DNA from: Chryseobacterium taiwanense
GTDB lineage: Bacteria; Bacteroidota; Bacteroidia; Flavobacteriales; Weeksellaceae
Direction: 5' to 3'
Length of the DNA stretch: 64,000 nt
NCBI RefSeq assembly: GCF_000813825.1
Contig: NZ_JWTA01000004.1
Span: forward strand, 62,001-126,000
Both the position numbers and the translations under genes were made by a program. The notes beneath the pieces are model-generated. The model was given only the letters and a program-made list of their open reading frames with translations. It was not told the origin of the DNA and did not search any database. Each line of letters starts with the position of its first letter. Position 1 is the stretch's first letter. Of the stretch, positions 1 through 7,895 are shown piece after piece.

Positions 1-407
1 TTATGGAACGCGTACTTTTCACAAAAGATAAACATGAGGACTGGTACGTTCCTGTATTAAGAATGTTAGGTCCTGCCCTATCTTTTACTTCCGGAGGTGC
101 GGGTGGAATTTTCGCTCCAGCATTGACAGCCGGAGCAAGTATAGGATCTGTCATTTCCGGATTTATTCATTTAACACCCAACGAAACCAATGTTGTTATT
201 CTTGCCGGAATGGTCGCTTTTTTGACAGGAATTACAAGAGCTCCTTTTACATCAGCTATTATTGTTTTAGAGATGACCGACAGACATTCTCTGATATTTC
301 ATTTGATGTTAGCCGGAATGGTTTCTTCTATTGCCTCTATTTTGGTGAGCAGACATTCATTATATGACGCTTTAAAAATGAGATTTTTGGAAGAGCTTAG
401 ACGATAA
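1..407 (+). CDS. ClC-family chloride channel/exchanger, C-terminal fragment
   Basis: C-terminal end of a ClC-family chloride channel or H+/Cl- exchanger in the inner membrane; the gene begins left of the window. The frame enters at base 3, where the ATG is internal and not a start. The visible 134 residues carry the ClC signature GGAGGIFAPALTAGASIG (residues 31-48), the loop lining the anion path. A hydrophobic stretch and the segment LTGITRAPFTSAIIVLEMT, typical of late ClC helices, follow. The protein stops soon after the last membrane segment, so this copy has no C-terminal CBS domains. A different ClC gene, with its own GGNGGNFAPSL motif, starts at the right edge of the window. Confidence 0.88.
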   Translation, partial: MERVLFTKDKHEDWYVPVLRMLGPALSFTSGGAGGIFAPALTAGASIGSVISGFIHLTPNETNVVILAGMVAFLTGITRAPFTSAIIVLEMTDRHSLIFHLMLAGMVSSIASILVSRHSLYDALKMRFLEELRR

Positions 408-460
408 ACAATTTAGTTGAATTTGAAATTACAAAACAGACAAGTATAAAACCTGATTTA

Positions 461-805
461 ATGAATTTTGGATCTCAAAACTTTGAAAAGAAAAGATTAT
501 ACTACGGTATATTAAATCTAATTTTCTTTATCTTGATTCTAATTACTCCAGAATATAGAGAATATTTTGGTGTAATAAAAGGCTATGCTCCCTATGAGTT
601 TGGATTTAACATTGAATTTTTTTTCCCTTGTATGTTTATATTATTAATAATTACAATTGTTATTTTCTGGAAAACAATTGAAGAAAATAAAAAATACCAA
701 AATAAAACATTTTTTATTTTAACGATAGCTGTTACGGCTCCAATTTTGATTCTTTGGATTTTTTTTGGTGTAAAAATTATATTTGAAATCTTCAACGAAT
801 ATTAA
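461..805 (+). CDS. small hypothetical membrane protein
   Basis: I do not recognise this 114-residue protein. It has three strongly hydrophobic stretches, at about residues 14-30, 52-69 and 83-108, joined by short polar loops, so it is probably an inner-membrane protein with three passes. It is very AT-rich, more than the ribosomal genes downstream. It starts 54 bases after the ClC gene on the same strand and could be co-transcribed with it. No catalytic or binding motif is visible. Phe, Ile and Leu dominate, and AT-rich DNA can yield such ORFs by chance, so its reality as a gene is likely but not certain. Confidence 0.55.
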   Translation: MNFGSQNFEKKRLYYGILNLIFFILILITPEYREYFGVIKGYAPYEFGFNIEFFFPCMFILLIITIVIFWKTIEENKKYQNKTFFILTIAVTAPILILWIFFGVKIIFEIFNEY

Positions 806-886
806 GATAATTATTAAGAATTTAAGTCTGCATTCAAGGAAATTAGAAAAATGAAGTTCCTTCTGTCAATAAAACCAACAATTATA

Positions 887-917
887 TTGCATATTACAAA
901 TATATTTTCTACTTTTG
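887..917 (+). promoter_or_regulatory. flavobacterial promoter of the rpsF operon
   Basis: TTG at 887-889 and TACTTTTG at 910-917, 20 bases apart, match the Bacteroidetes -33/-7 promoter (TTTG and TAnnTTTG). Transcription should begin near 923, about 30 bases before the rpsF start. Confidence 0.7.
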
Positions 918-951
918 CACCTCGAAATAATTAACAAATTCATTTAACATT

Positions 952-1293
952 ATGAACAATTACGAAACTGTTTTCATTTTAACTCCCGTTCTATCTGAGT
1001 CACAGGTAGAGGAAGCAGTGAACAAGTATGTAGATCTTTTAAAAGAAAAGAACTGCGAAATCGTTGCTAGAGAAAACTGGGGATTAAAAAAATTAGCTTA
1101 TCCGATCCAATTGAAAAAGAACGGATTCTACACTTTAATCGAATTTAAAGGAGAAGGTACTGTAGTTGCTGATCTAGAATTAGCATTCAAACGTGACGAA
1201 AGAGTAATTCGTTACCTTACTACAAAACTTGACAAGCACGCTGTTGAGTACGCTGTAACTAGAAGAACTAAAGTAAAAGCAGCTAAAGCTTAA
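952..1293 (+). CDS. rpsF: 30S ribosomal protein S6
   Basis: S6 binds the central domain of 16S rRNA as a heterodimer with S18. The 113-residue protein opens with the typical [12 protein letters not shown] strand, contains [10 protein letters not shown] and the conserved [13 protein letters not shown] near the C-terminus, and ends in a short basic tail. Length is normal for the family. It is first in the rpsF-rpsR-rplI set, 31 bases before rpsR. Unlike in many bacteria, ssb is not inserted between rpsF and rpsR; an ssb-like gene lies elsewhere, at 30400-30732. A promoter is visible 35 bases upstream. Confidence 0.97.
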   Translation: MNNYETVFILTPVLSESQVEEAVNKYVDLLKEKNCEIVARENWGLKKLAYPIQLKKNGFYTLIEFKGEGTVVADLELAFKRDERVIRYLTTKLDKHAVEYAVTRRTKVKAAKA

Positions 1294-1324
1294 TTATTAA
1301 CCCAATTTTTTAAAACGACAAGAC

Positions 1325-1627
1325 ATGGCAATAGATGAAATGGCTAAACAAGCCTCAGCTGGAGGAGAATCAGAAGTAAAATTCCTTACTCCGCTTGATA
1401 TCAATACAAAATCTGAAAAGAAATATTGTAGATTCAAAAAATTCGGAATTAAGCACGTTGATTACAAAGATGCTGACTTCTTATTACAGTTCGTAAACGA
1501 GCAAGGTAAAATTTTACCAAGAAGATACACTGGAACTTCTTTGAAATACCAAAGAAAAGTTTCTGCTGCTATCAAAAGAGCTAGACACTTAGCTTTGATG
1601 CCTTACGTAGCTGACTTATTGAAATAA
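1325..1627 (+). CDS. rpsR: 30S ribosomal protein S18
   Basis: S18 is the partner of S6 on the 30S platform. At 100 residues it is longer than the 75-residue E. coli protein because of an N-terminal extension of about 25 residues ([20 protein letters not shown]), common in Bacteroidetes. The core begins around [11 protein letters not shown] and contains [20 protein letters not shown] and the basic segment [11 protein letters not shown] that contacts rRNA. It lies 31 bases after rpsF and 108 bases before rplI, with a terminator-like hairpin in the second gap. Confidence 0.97.
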   Translation: MAIDEMAKQASAGGESEVKFLTPLDINTKSEKKYCRFKKFGIKHVDYKDADFLLQFVNEQGKILPRRYTGTSLKYQRKVSAAIKRARHLALMPYVADLLK

Positions 1628-1642
1628 GACAAAAAAATAAAT

Positions 1643-1668
1643 AAAAGAAGAGAGTAATCTCTTCTTTT
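1643..1668 (+). terminator. hairpin between rpsR and rplI
   Basis: An 11-bp stem, AAAAGAAGAGA (1643-1653) with TCTCTTCTTTT (1658-1668), closes a GTAA loop and ends in a T-rich arm. It may partly terminate transcription after rpsR or stabilise its 3' end. A second palindrome, TTTTAGA-CA-TCTAAAA (1700-1715), lies 20 bases before rplI. Confidence 0.5.
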
Positions 1669-1735
1669 GTTGCTGAATACATCATTAATTCTAACTTGAT
1701 TTTAGACATCTAAAATCTAAAAAAGGACAACAACA

Positions 1736-2242
1736 ATGAACATTATCCTAAAAAAAGACGTAGAAAACTTAGGTCTTGAATTCGACACAGTAAGCGTAAA
1801 GCCTGGTTATGCAAGAAACTTCTTAATCCCTCAAGGATTTGCACTTTTAGCTACACCTAAAAACATTGCAGCTCTAGAAGCTACTTTGGAAGCTAGAAAA
1901 GAAGAAGAAGCTAAATTAATCGCTACTGCAACTGCTGTAGTTGAGCAATTGAAGAAAACTTCTGTTACTATTCCTGCAAAAGTAGGTTCTGGTGATAAAT
2001 TATTCGGATCTATCAACAATGCAGATCTTTCTGCTGCTCTAGAAAAAGCTGGAGTTTCTGTAGAGAAGAAATATATCAAAATCCCTGGTAACACAATCAA
2101 GAGAACTGGTAAAGTAACTGCAAACATCAGATTACACAGAAACGTTGAGTACAACTTCGAATTCGATATCGTATCTGACGCTCCAGTAGAAGCTCCAAAA
2201 GCTCCTGCTAAAAAAGAAGAAGCTCCTTCTGAAGAAGCTTAA
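1736..2242 (+). CDS. rplI: 50S ribosomal protein L9
   Basis: L9 binds domain V of 23S rRNA through its N-terminal domain and reaches out from the 50S subunit. The 168-residue protein begins MNIILKKDVENLGLEFDTV and has the L9 signature around KPGYARNFLIPQGFA (residues 22-36), a connecting helix rich in Glu and Lys (about 50-75), and a C-terminal domain. A final 20-residue tail rich in Ala, Pro, Lys and Glu extends beyond the usual 150 residues. It is last in the ribosomal set and is followed directly by a strong terminator. Confidence 0.97.
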   Translation: MNIILKKDVENLGLEFDTVSVKPGYARNFLIPQGFALLATPKNIAALEATLEARKEEEAKLIATATAVVEQLKKTSVTIPAKVGSGDKLFGSINNADLSAALEKAGVSVEKKYIKIPGNTIKRTGKVTANIRLHRNVEYNFEFDIVSDAPVEAPKAPAKKEEAPSEEA

Positions 2243-2267
2243 TCAAGACGAGATTTTTCTCAACATA

Positions 2268-2302
2268 TAAAACCACTTCTTACGAAGTGGTTTTTCTTTT
2301 TT
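2268..2302 (+). terminator. rho-independent terminator of rplI
   Basis: AAACCACTTC (2270-2279) pairs with GAAGTGGTTT (2284-2293) over a TTAC loop, followed by a T-rich tract. It lies 26 bases after the rplI stop and ends the ribosomal operon. Confidence 0.9.
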
Positions 2303-2308
2303 AGATCA

Positions 2309-2343
2309 TTATTGTCGCTTAGATTCCTACGGAATGACAAGCT
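2309..2343. repeat. dispersed intergenic repeat, copy 1
   Basis: Contains ATTCCTACGGAAT. The reverse complement of 2320-2341 matches bases 5984-6006 almost exactly (GTCATTCCGTAGGAATC versus GCCATTCCGTAGAAATC, both followed by TAAGC). Its position just after a terminator and before an opposite-strand gene end is typical of small mobile palindromes. Confidence 0.55.
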
Positions 2344-2377
2344 AACTATGAGTTTTACAACATATAATCCTTCCCAT

Positions 2378-3181
2378 TTACTCATCCCCTTTCAGTTTAT
2401 GTTGATATTCCGTAGGTGGAATTCCGATTACCTTTTTAAAGATATTACTGAAAGAAGAAAGGCTGTTATATCCTACCATCATTGCAATTTCATACATATT
2501 GTATTTTCCTTCCAGCATAAGTTCCAGCGAACGGGTGATCCTCAAAGCACGCAGAAAACGAACGTAATTCATCCCTAAAATCTCTTTAAATTTCCTTGAC
2601 AGCGTTCTTGTACTCATCCCGAATTCTTTCGCGGTAGACTCGATCGTTAAAGGTTTTTCAAGATTCGCATGAATGTATTGTGCCACCTTTAGTAAAGTTT
2701 CATCATTAGGAAATGGGTGCTGAACGGGAAATGCTAACTTTTTATCTCTCTTTTCAGGTAAAATTCCTTTTAATGCTTTAAGGAAATAATATTTAGACTC
2801 GTCATTTTTTGTGATTTTTCCATCCCACTCTTTCGTATATAAAATCATTTCTCTCAATAAATGACTTACCGAATAGATATTAATTTCATCAAAAAAGCCA
2901 CTTTCATTTTCCTCTTTCTTAAAATAAAAATTATATAAATCTACTTTAGGGCTGGTCGAAAAAATATAATGGGGTGTTCCTGCTGGAATCCACATAAAAC
3001 ATCTTGCCGGTAAATACCAATGTTTTGAATCTGTAAAAACATGCACAATACCGCCTTCTGCGTATACTAATTGTGCAGAACTGTGATGATGAATCTCTGT
3101 TTTCACATTTCCCGTGAGAACATGATAGATGTAAAATTCGGCATCTATTTCTTCTACGGCTCCAAAATGACTGTCGTTCAT
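2378..3181 (-). CDS. AraC-family transcriptional regulator
   Basis: One-component regulator: an N-terminal cupin-like sensor (HHHSSAQLVYAEGG... and WIPAGTPHYIF) and a C-terminal AraC DNA-binding domain with two helix-turn-helix motifs. The first HTH is around ESTAKEFGMSTRTLSRKF, the second around MYEIAMMVGYNSLSSFSNIF. I chose the start at 3181 (MNDSHFGAVEEID), which gives 267 residues, usual for the family. Starts at 3262 or 3292 would add 27 or 37 residues that fit no domain. It is divergent from the TolC/HlyD/MFS efflux genes, so it probably controls them. The inducer is unknown. Confidence 0.88.
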   Translation of the reverse strand: MNDSHFGAVEEIDAEFYIYHVLTGNVKTEIHHHSSAQLVYAEGGIVHVFTDSKHWYLPARCFMWIPAGTPHYIFSTSPKVDLYNFYFKKEENESGFFDEINIYSVSHLLREMILYTKEWDGKITKNDESKYYFLKALKGILPEKRDKKLAFPVQHPFPNDETLLKVAQYIHANLEKPLTIESTAKEFGMSTRTLSRKFKEILGMNYVRFLRALRITRSLELMLEGKYNMYEIAMMVGYNSLSSFSNIFKKVIGIPPTEYQHKLKGDE

Positions 3182-3269
3182 AGAATAAAGGTAAGAAGAA
3201 AATTTCAATTTGGCGTAAATGAACAAATCTTTTTCTGTTTTCACAAATCGTGTGCTATGCATCACCCCG

Positions 3270-3277
3270 TAACTTTG
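3270..3277 (+). promoter_or_regulatory. candidate -7 element for the efflux genes
   Basis: TAACTTTG matches the TAnnTTTG -7 consensus 42 bases before the tolC-like start, inside the divergent regulatory region shared with the AraC gene. No clear TTTG lies at the right distance upstream, as would suit an activator-dependent promoter. Confidence 0.4.
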
Positions 3278-3318
3278 CAGTATCAAAATCAATTTAGCAA
3301 AAAACCTTTAATTAAATT

Positions 3319-4656
3319 ATGAAAATGATATTTGGCGTACACAGATATCACTGTATTACGCTGTGCTTATTATTGGTAAGCAATCTTCTATACTCACAAG
3401 TGATGGATTATCAGCATCTCAATTTGCAGCAAGCTGTTGAGATCGGGCTAAAGAATAATAAAAATATTCAAATAAGCCATCTTAAAAACGAAATGTCCGA
3501 GACCAAAGAGAAAGATCTCAAAATGGAAAAGCTTCCGGATATTGAATTCCATACCAGCTACAATCAGGTTACCAATCTTTTTCAGCATCAAAATGGCGTA
3601 TTTGGAAAAGCCACAAAGTATGATATCATCAACGGGATGTATGATTTTACACTTGCGGCTTCCATCCCGGTTTATATGGGTGGGAAGATTAAAAATACAG
3701 AGAAGAAAGCAGCTATTGACACTGAAATTTCTTCTTTAAAAACCCATTTGGACGAAAGACAACTGACCATGGAAATCATCACGGCTTTTCTTCAAATTCA
3801 TCATTTGAAAGAACAACAAAGCTTGATTAATGATAAAATGAAAGAAGATTCCGTCAATATCAAACAAGTAAAAGCTTTAAAAGCAAATGGTGTAGTAACG
3901 GTGAATGAAGTGCTAAGAACATCGTTGCAGCTTTCTAACCACAAAATGAGCTGGACAGAGCTGGATAATGATATTCAGATTGCCGAACATAAACTGAAAA
4001 CAATTCTTTCATTGGAAGAAAATCAGGAAATGCATGTAGATACGGAAGATCTGATTTCAGAAAAAGCAGAAATACCTTATGTAGATGAATTAACAGAAAC
4101 TGCTTTGCACAAAAATGAATCTGTTGAAATGGCTAATAAAAATCTTTCCCTCAAAGAATTAGATCAAAAGATTACAAAAGCAAATTATTTACCTAAAATT
4201 ACAGCCGGCGGAGAATATTTCATGAAGTATCCGAACATGATGTTTTTCCCTCCTGAACCTTACGCTTACCGTTTAGGAATGATTGGAGTCAATCTCACCT
4301 ATCCTATCGAAAGTCTGTATAAAAATAAATACAAAATGCAGGAAGCTAAAGAGAACATTCATCTGGCAAAACTGCAAATTGAAGAGAATGAAGAAAACAT
4401 CAGACACAATGTTTATGAGGCTTACAAAAAGTTTGAAGAAACCGATCAAAAGGTAAAAATTGCCGAAGAAGCAATTACTCAAGCTAAAGAAAACTACAGA
4501 ATAGTAAGAACGAAATATGCGAATAAATTAAGCCTAATCACGGAATTAATTGATGCTGACAACGCCTATCTGGAAGCTCAATCCAACCTTATTTCCGTAA
4601 AAATAAACCGACAACTTAAATATTACCAACTCCAATATACGATTGGAAACTTATAA
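3319..4656 (+). CDS. TolC-like outer-membrane efflux protein
   Basis: Outer-membrane channel of a tripartite efflux system. The 445-residue protein starts with a signal peptide (hydrophobic core about residues 12-25, likely cleaved near LLYSQ). Two halves of long helices then follow, each opening with a TolC repeat hallmark: LQQAVEIGLKNNKNIQISHL near the N-terminus and ELTETALHKNESVEMANKNL in the middle. The C-terminal half keeps the IRHNVYEAYKKFEE coiled-coil pattern. It is the first gene of an efflux set; the HlyD-type adaptor starts 5 bases after its stop, so the two are co-transcribed. Likely under control of the divergent AraC regulator. Confidence 0.92.
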   Translation: MKMIFGVHRYHCITLCLLLVSNLLYSQVMDYQHLNLQQAVEIGLKNNKNIQISHLKNEMSETKEKDLKMEKLPDIEFHTSYNQVTNLFQHQNGVFGKATKYDIINGMYDFTLAASIPVYMGGKIKNTEKKAAIDTEISSLKTHLDERQLTMEIITAFLQIHHLKEQQSLINDKMKEDSVNIKQVKALKANGVVTVNEVLRTSLQLSNHKMSWTELDNDIQIAEHKLKTILSLEENQEMHVDTEDLISEKAEIPYVDELTETALHKNESVEMANKNLSLKELDQKITKANYLPKITAGGEYFMKYPNMMFFPPEPYAYRLGMIGVNLTYPIESLYKNKYKMQEAKENIHLAKLQIEENEENIRHNVYEAYKKFEETDQKVKIAEEAITQAKENYRIVRTKYANKLSLITELIDADNAYLEAQSNLISVKINRQLKYYQLQYTIGNL

Positions 4657-4661
4657 AAACT

Positions 4662-5708
4662 ATGGCAAAGAAACAATTAACGCAAAAAGAAAAAAGAATC
4701 AACAAAACGATTACTTTACTCGCCTGGATTCTTATCATCAGCGGGATTACAGGAATGATAAGTTTCTATCTTTTTTCGAGAAAAAATGTGACGACCAATG
4801 ATGCGCAGATTGAACAATATATCACCCCTGTTTCCAGTAAAGTTTCAGGTTTTATCAAAGCAATTAAGTTTAACGAAAATCAATTTGTACATAAAGGCGA
4901 TACTTTAATTGTGATTGACAATCGTGAATTTGTGAATCAGGTGAAAATGGCAGAAGCCAATCTTGATGCCAATTCTGAAAATGTAAATACCATTGAAAGT
5001 GGCGTAAATACGAAAGCAAGTGATACCAAAATCATCGATGCTAAAATAGCTTCTGCAAAAATTGACATCTGGAGAACCGAACAGGATTTTAAAAGATATA
5101 AAAATCTGGTTTCAGAAGATGCGGCAACTGAGCAACAATTTGAAAACGTAAAAGCGTCTTATGAACAGGCAAAAGCCAATCTTTTAGCTTTGGAACAACA
5201 AAAGAATGCGGTAAGAGCGAGTGTGAACGAACAGGAAACCAGAGTTGCTCCCGTAAAAAGCCAGATTGAACAAAGTTCTGCAAATCTTAATAATGCCAAA
5301 CTCTTCCTTTCGTATACAGTTGTTACTGCTCCTTACGACGGTTGGGTAGGTAAAAAAACGATTCAGGAAGGTCAGTTGATCAAAGAAGGTCAGGCTTTGG
5401 TTCAGATTGTAAGCAAAGAAAAATGGATTATCGCGAATTACAAAGAAACGCAGCTAGGACAAATCGATCAGAATAAAGAGGTTATTATCACAGCGGACGC
5501 TTATCCCGACGTAGAATTCAAAGGGAAAATAGTTTCTGTTTCTCCGGCTTCAGGCTCCCAATTTTCTTTGGTAAAACCGGATAATGCCACAGGAAATTTC
5601 GTGAAAATCGAACAACGATTTCCTGTAAAAATAATTTTAGATCATAATCAAAACAACGAAAAATTGCTTTCCGGAATGAATGTTCTGGTGAGTGCGAAGA
5701 AAATATAA
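4662..5708 (+). CDS. HlyD/EmrA-type membrane fusion protein
   Basis: Periplasmic adaptor linking an inner-membrane transporter to the TolC-like channel. Residues 16-39 form one membrane anchor. The segment NDAQIEQYITPVSSKVSGFI starts the first half of the lipoyl-like domain, followed by a helical hairpin (about 85-205, rich in Gln, Lys and Ala). The second half, TAPYDGWVGKKTIQEGQLIKEGQ, and a beta-barrel region with IVSVSPASGSQFSLVKPDNATG follow. That last motif is typical of EmrA, the adaptor of MFS drug pumps, and fits the MFS gene at 6239. At 348 residues the length is normal. It lies 5 bases after the tolC-like gene. Confidence 0.92.
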   Translation: MAKKQLTQKEKRINKTITLLAWILIISGITGMISFYLFSRKNVTTNDAQIEQYITPVSSKVSGFIKAIKFNENQFVHKGDTLIVIDNREFVNQVKMAEANLDANSENVNTIESGVNTKASDTKIIDAKIASAKIDIWRTEQDFKRYKNLVSEDAATEQQFENVKASYEQAKANLLALEQQKNAVRASVNEQETRVAPVKSQIEQSSANLNNAKLFLSYTVVTAPYDGWVGKKTIQEGQLIKEGQALVQIVSKEKWIIANYKETQLGQIDQNKEVIITADAYPDVEFKGKIVSVSPASGSQFSLVKPDNATGNFVKIEQRFPVKIILDHNQNNEKLLSGMNVLVSAKKI

Positions 5709-5796
5709 AATTTGAGAGACAGGGGAATTGAGACTAGGTGCTGGAAAGATATGTTTATTAGATTTTAAATTCTTCAAATTCCTCTCTCTCAAATTT
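5708..5796. repeat. palindromic element A
   Basis: AAATTTGAGAGA (5708-5719) is the exact inverse of TCTCTCAAATTT (5785-5796), and the arms continue inward with GGGGAATT against AATTCC. The element starts at the hlyD stop codon. It may work as a terminator, but its long loop (about 45 bases) is more like a small inserted palindrome. Confidence 0.6.
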
Positions 5797-5819
5797 AAAA
5801 CAACTTTTTAAATTATTTT

Positions 5820-5927
5820 AGCGAAAAGACAGAACTGCAAAATAGCGAATTTGCTAATTTTTTCTCAAGCATATTTGCCATTTTATCTTTTACTTTTTTT
5901 ACACTTTTGCCCTTTTGTCTTTTCGCT
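5820..5927. repeat. palindromic element B with 12-bp terminal inverted repeats
   Basis: AGCGAAAAGACA (5820-5831) and TGTCTTTTCGCT (5916-5927) are perfect 12-bp inverted repeats enclosing 84 bases. The inside is strand-biased: purine-rich on the left, runs such as TTTTGCCCTTTTG on the right. It codes for nothing and resembles a MITE-like remnant. Confidence 0.6.
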
Positions 5928-5987
5928 TTTTCATCACTCATGAATATGTCTTAACTCTTTTTAAACTTATTTCCAGCAAGTTTGCCA

Positions 5988-6073
5988 TTCCGTAGAAATC
6001 TAAGCAGAGTATTCTATCGGAAAGATTCGAGCCTAGTGACAAGTTTTGTGTAATCATAAAATATTCTACGGAA
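5988..6073. repeat. palindromic element C (ATTCCGTAGAAT family)
   Basis: TTCCGTAGAA (5988-5997) pairs perfectly with TTCTACGGAA (6064-6073). Bases 5984-6006 match the repeat at 2320-2341 on the other strand at about 20 of 22 positions, so this is a dispersed element. Confidence 0.6.
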
Positions 6074-6083
6074 CGACTACAAT

Positions 6084-6160
6084 CCTAGCCCCGATTGCAA
6101 CGGCATCCTTTTGTGTAGCGAAGCGAAACAAAAGATATAGTGGAAAGCGGGATTAAGCTC
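6084..6160. repeat. REP-like palindromic element D
   Basis: An imperfect palindrome with AGCCCCGATT at the left and AGCGGGATTAAGCT at the right. The inner perfect stem is CTTTTGT (6108-6114) with ACAAAAG (6128-6134), around the loop GTAGCGAAGCGAA. It is more GC-rich than its surroundings. From memory, elements of this form are common in flavobacterial intergenic regions; I cannot check that here. Confidence 0.6.
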
Positions 6161-6238
6161 TTAAAAAAGTTGAAACACATTTAATATAAAACACAATCGG
6201 CAATTGGTTCATCAACTAATCGCTCTTTAAAGAAAGTC

Positions 6239-7801
6239 ATGCAACACAATACAATTTATCATAAATGGGTACCACAATGGCTGAAACTGCCGCTTCTTAT
6301 TCTTGCGCTGTTTCCCCACTTAATGTTGTTGTCGCTTTTGCACTCCAATAGCGCCTTCACATCTTCTTTTATGGATGTAGACTCAGACGACATCCAATAC
6401 TTAATGATTTTGATGTACGGGACATTTGTGGTTACCCTTTTAGTTATACAGCGGTTTATGGCCTATTTCAGTGTGAAATATTACACATTGCTGATGTCGT
6501 CCGTTTCAATTCTTATTCTCTATGGGCTTTCAGTCACTAGTGATTATCATATTATTTTAGTCATTCGTTTTCTAGAAGGGATTTTCGGAGTGATGGAAGG
6601 GGCAATTTTCTTACCATTAATTGTAGCGGAACTCAAGACCAAACACGCCAAAGAAATTGCTTATCTCTTCATGTATACCATTATTCTTACAGGAGGAACA
6701 TTGACAACTTCTCTTTTAAAATCAAGCATCGAAGATTATGATTTCAAGCATATGATCTTAATGATGGTTTACTTTCATGTTTTTGTACTGATCATTGCCT
6801 TCGCTATTTTTAATAAAAACAGATTTTTTCCTAAAAAACCTTTGTACCAACTGGATATTACAAGCTGGTTTCTGCTTTGGGTATGTCTCCAAGCAGGTGG
6901 ATATGCATTGATATATGGAAAAAGACTAATGTGGTTCGAGTCTGATCTCATTGTTTTTTGTTTTTTAATTTTCTTATTATTCGGAGGCTTATTTATGTTA
7001 AAACAGAGAAACCAGCCTCGTCCTTTTTTCCATTTCGAAGTGTTTAGTTCTAAAAATGTCATCGTAGGAGTTGTTCTTTTTTTTATTTTTTACATTTTGA
7101 GAGCCTCAATAAATAATGTGTACAGCATTATGGCTACAGTATGGAAATGGCCATGGGATTATATTGTAAGAATTCAATATTGGAATGTTGCAGGCAGCTT
7201 ATTGGGTGTTTTTATTTCTGCATTGTGTATCACAAAAGGAGCTTCCTCAAGATTGGTTTTCTTTACCGGATTTTTGATTTTGGCAATTGATTCCGCATGG
7301 TTTACCTATACGTTTTATCCTGATACCACTCTACAAACGATTTGTCCTCCTCTCTTTCTTCAAGGAGTTGGTCAAGGATTACTTTTTACACCATTAGTAT
7401 TTTTCTTAATTGCAGGAATGCCCGAGCAATATGTTTCTAATGCGACAGCCGTCGGAACTGCAACCAGATTTTGGACTACAGCTATCGGATATGCTTTAAT
7501 GCAGAATTTAATGTTGTTTCTCACTTTAAAACATTCGGATACATTAAGTTCAAATCTTACCGATACCAATCCTATCTTCTATTCACAATGGAATCAGCTG
7601 TTCGGAGCCAATATGTCAAAACTTCCAGTCAATGAATCTTTATCCATGACAGGAGCTATTTTTAAAGCAAAGATAAATGCACAGGCAATTCTACTTTCCA
7701 ATATGGAAATTTTCACAGGATTATTTTGGCTGGCTTTAATCACAGCATTTGTTGTATTACTGTATCATCCGGTAAGAATTGCCGTAAGAAATATTATGTA
7801 A
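6239..7801 (+). CDS. MFS transporter, EmrB/DHA2-like
   Basis: Inner-membrane drug/proton antiporter of the major facilitator superfamily. The 520 residues contain about 13-14 hydrophobic segments, as in the 14-helix DHA2 group, spread across the whole chain. Visible features include a conserved-type loop RFLEGIFGVMEGAIFLPLIV (around residues 115-134) and FLQGVGQGLLFTPLVFFLIAG (around 375-395), which resembles DHA2 motif C regions. It is the expected third part of the TolC-EmrA set, but a 530-base block of palindromic elements separates it from the adaptor. It may therefore have its own promoter or weakened co-transcription. Confidence 0.85.
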   Translation: MQHNTIYHKWVPQWLKLPLLILALFPHLMLLSLLHSNSAFTSSFMDVDSDDIQYLMILMYGTFVVTLLVIQRFMAYFSVKYYTLLMSSVSILILYGLSVTSDYHIILVIRFLEGIFGVMEGAIFLPLIVAELKTKHAKEIAYLFMYTIILTGGTLTTSLLKSSIEDYDFKHMILMMVYFHVFVLIIAFAIFNKNRFFPKKPLYQLDITSWFLLWVCLQAGGYALIYGKRLMWFESDLIVFCFLIFLLFGGLFMLKQRNQPRPFFHFEVFSSKNVIVGVVLFFIFYILRASINNVYSIMATVWKWPWDYIVRIQYWNVAGSLLGVFISALCITKGASSRLVFFTGFLILAIDSAWFTYTFYPDTTLQTICPPLFLQGVGQGLLFTPLVFFLIAGMPEQYVSNATAVGTATRFWTTAIGYALMQNLMLFLTLKHSDTLSSNLTDTNPIFYSQWNQLFGANMSKLPVNESLSMTGAIFKAKINAQAILLSNMEIFTGLFWLALITAFVVLLYHPVRIAVRNIM

Positions 7802-7832
7802 ATTTAATTTTATACAAGACCTAAGAAACGAT

Positions 7833-7876
7833 AAAAGGGAACCTGAACGTTACCAATAACTCTCAGATTCCCTTTT
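7833..7876. terminator. two-way terminator between convergent genes
   Basis: AAAAGGGAACCTGA (7833-7846) pairs with TCAGATTCCCTTTT (7863-7876) with one mismatch. It has T-rich ends on both strands and sits between the MFS gene and the convergent secreted-protein gene. Confidence 0.8.
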
Positions 7877-7895
7877 CAAGCTTCCGTTTTAACAC

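Noticed and set aside
2312..2578. 88-codon plus-strand frame beginning SLRFLRNDK
   Set aside because: It begins in the dispersed repeat and then runs opposite the AraC HTH domain; repeats of this type yield similar spurious frames.
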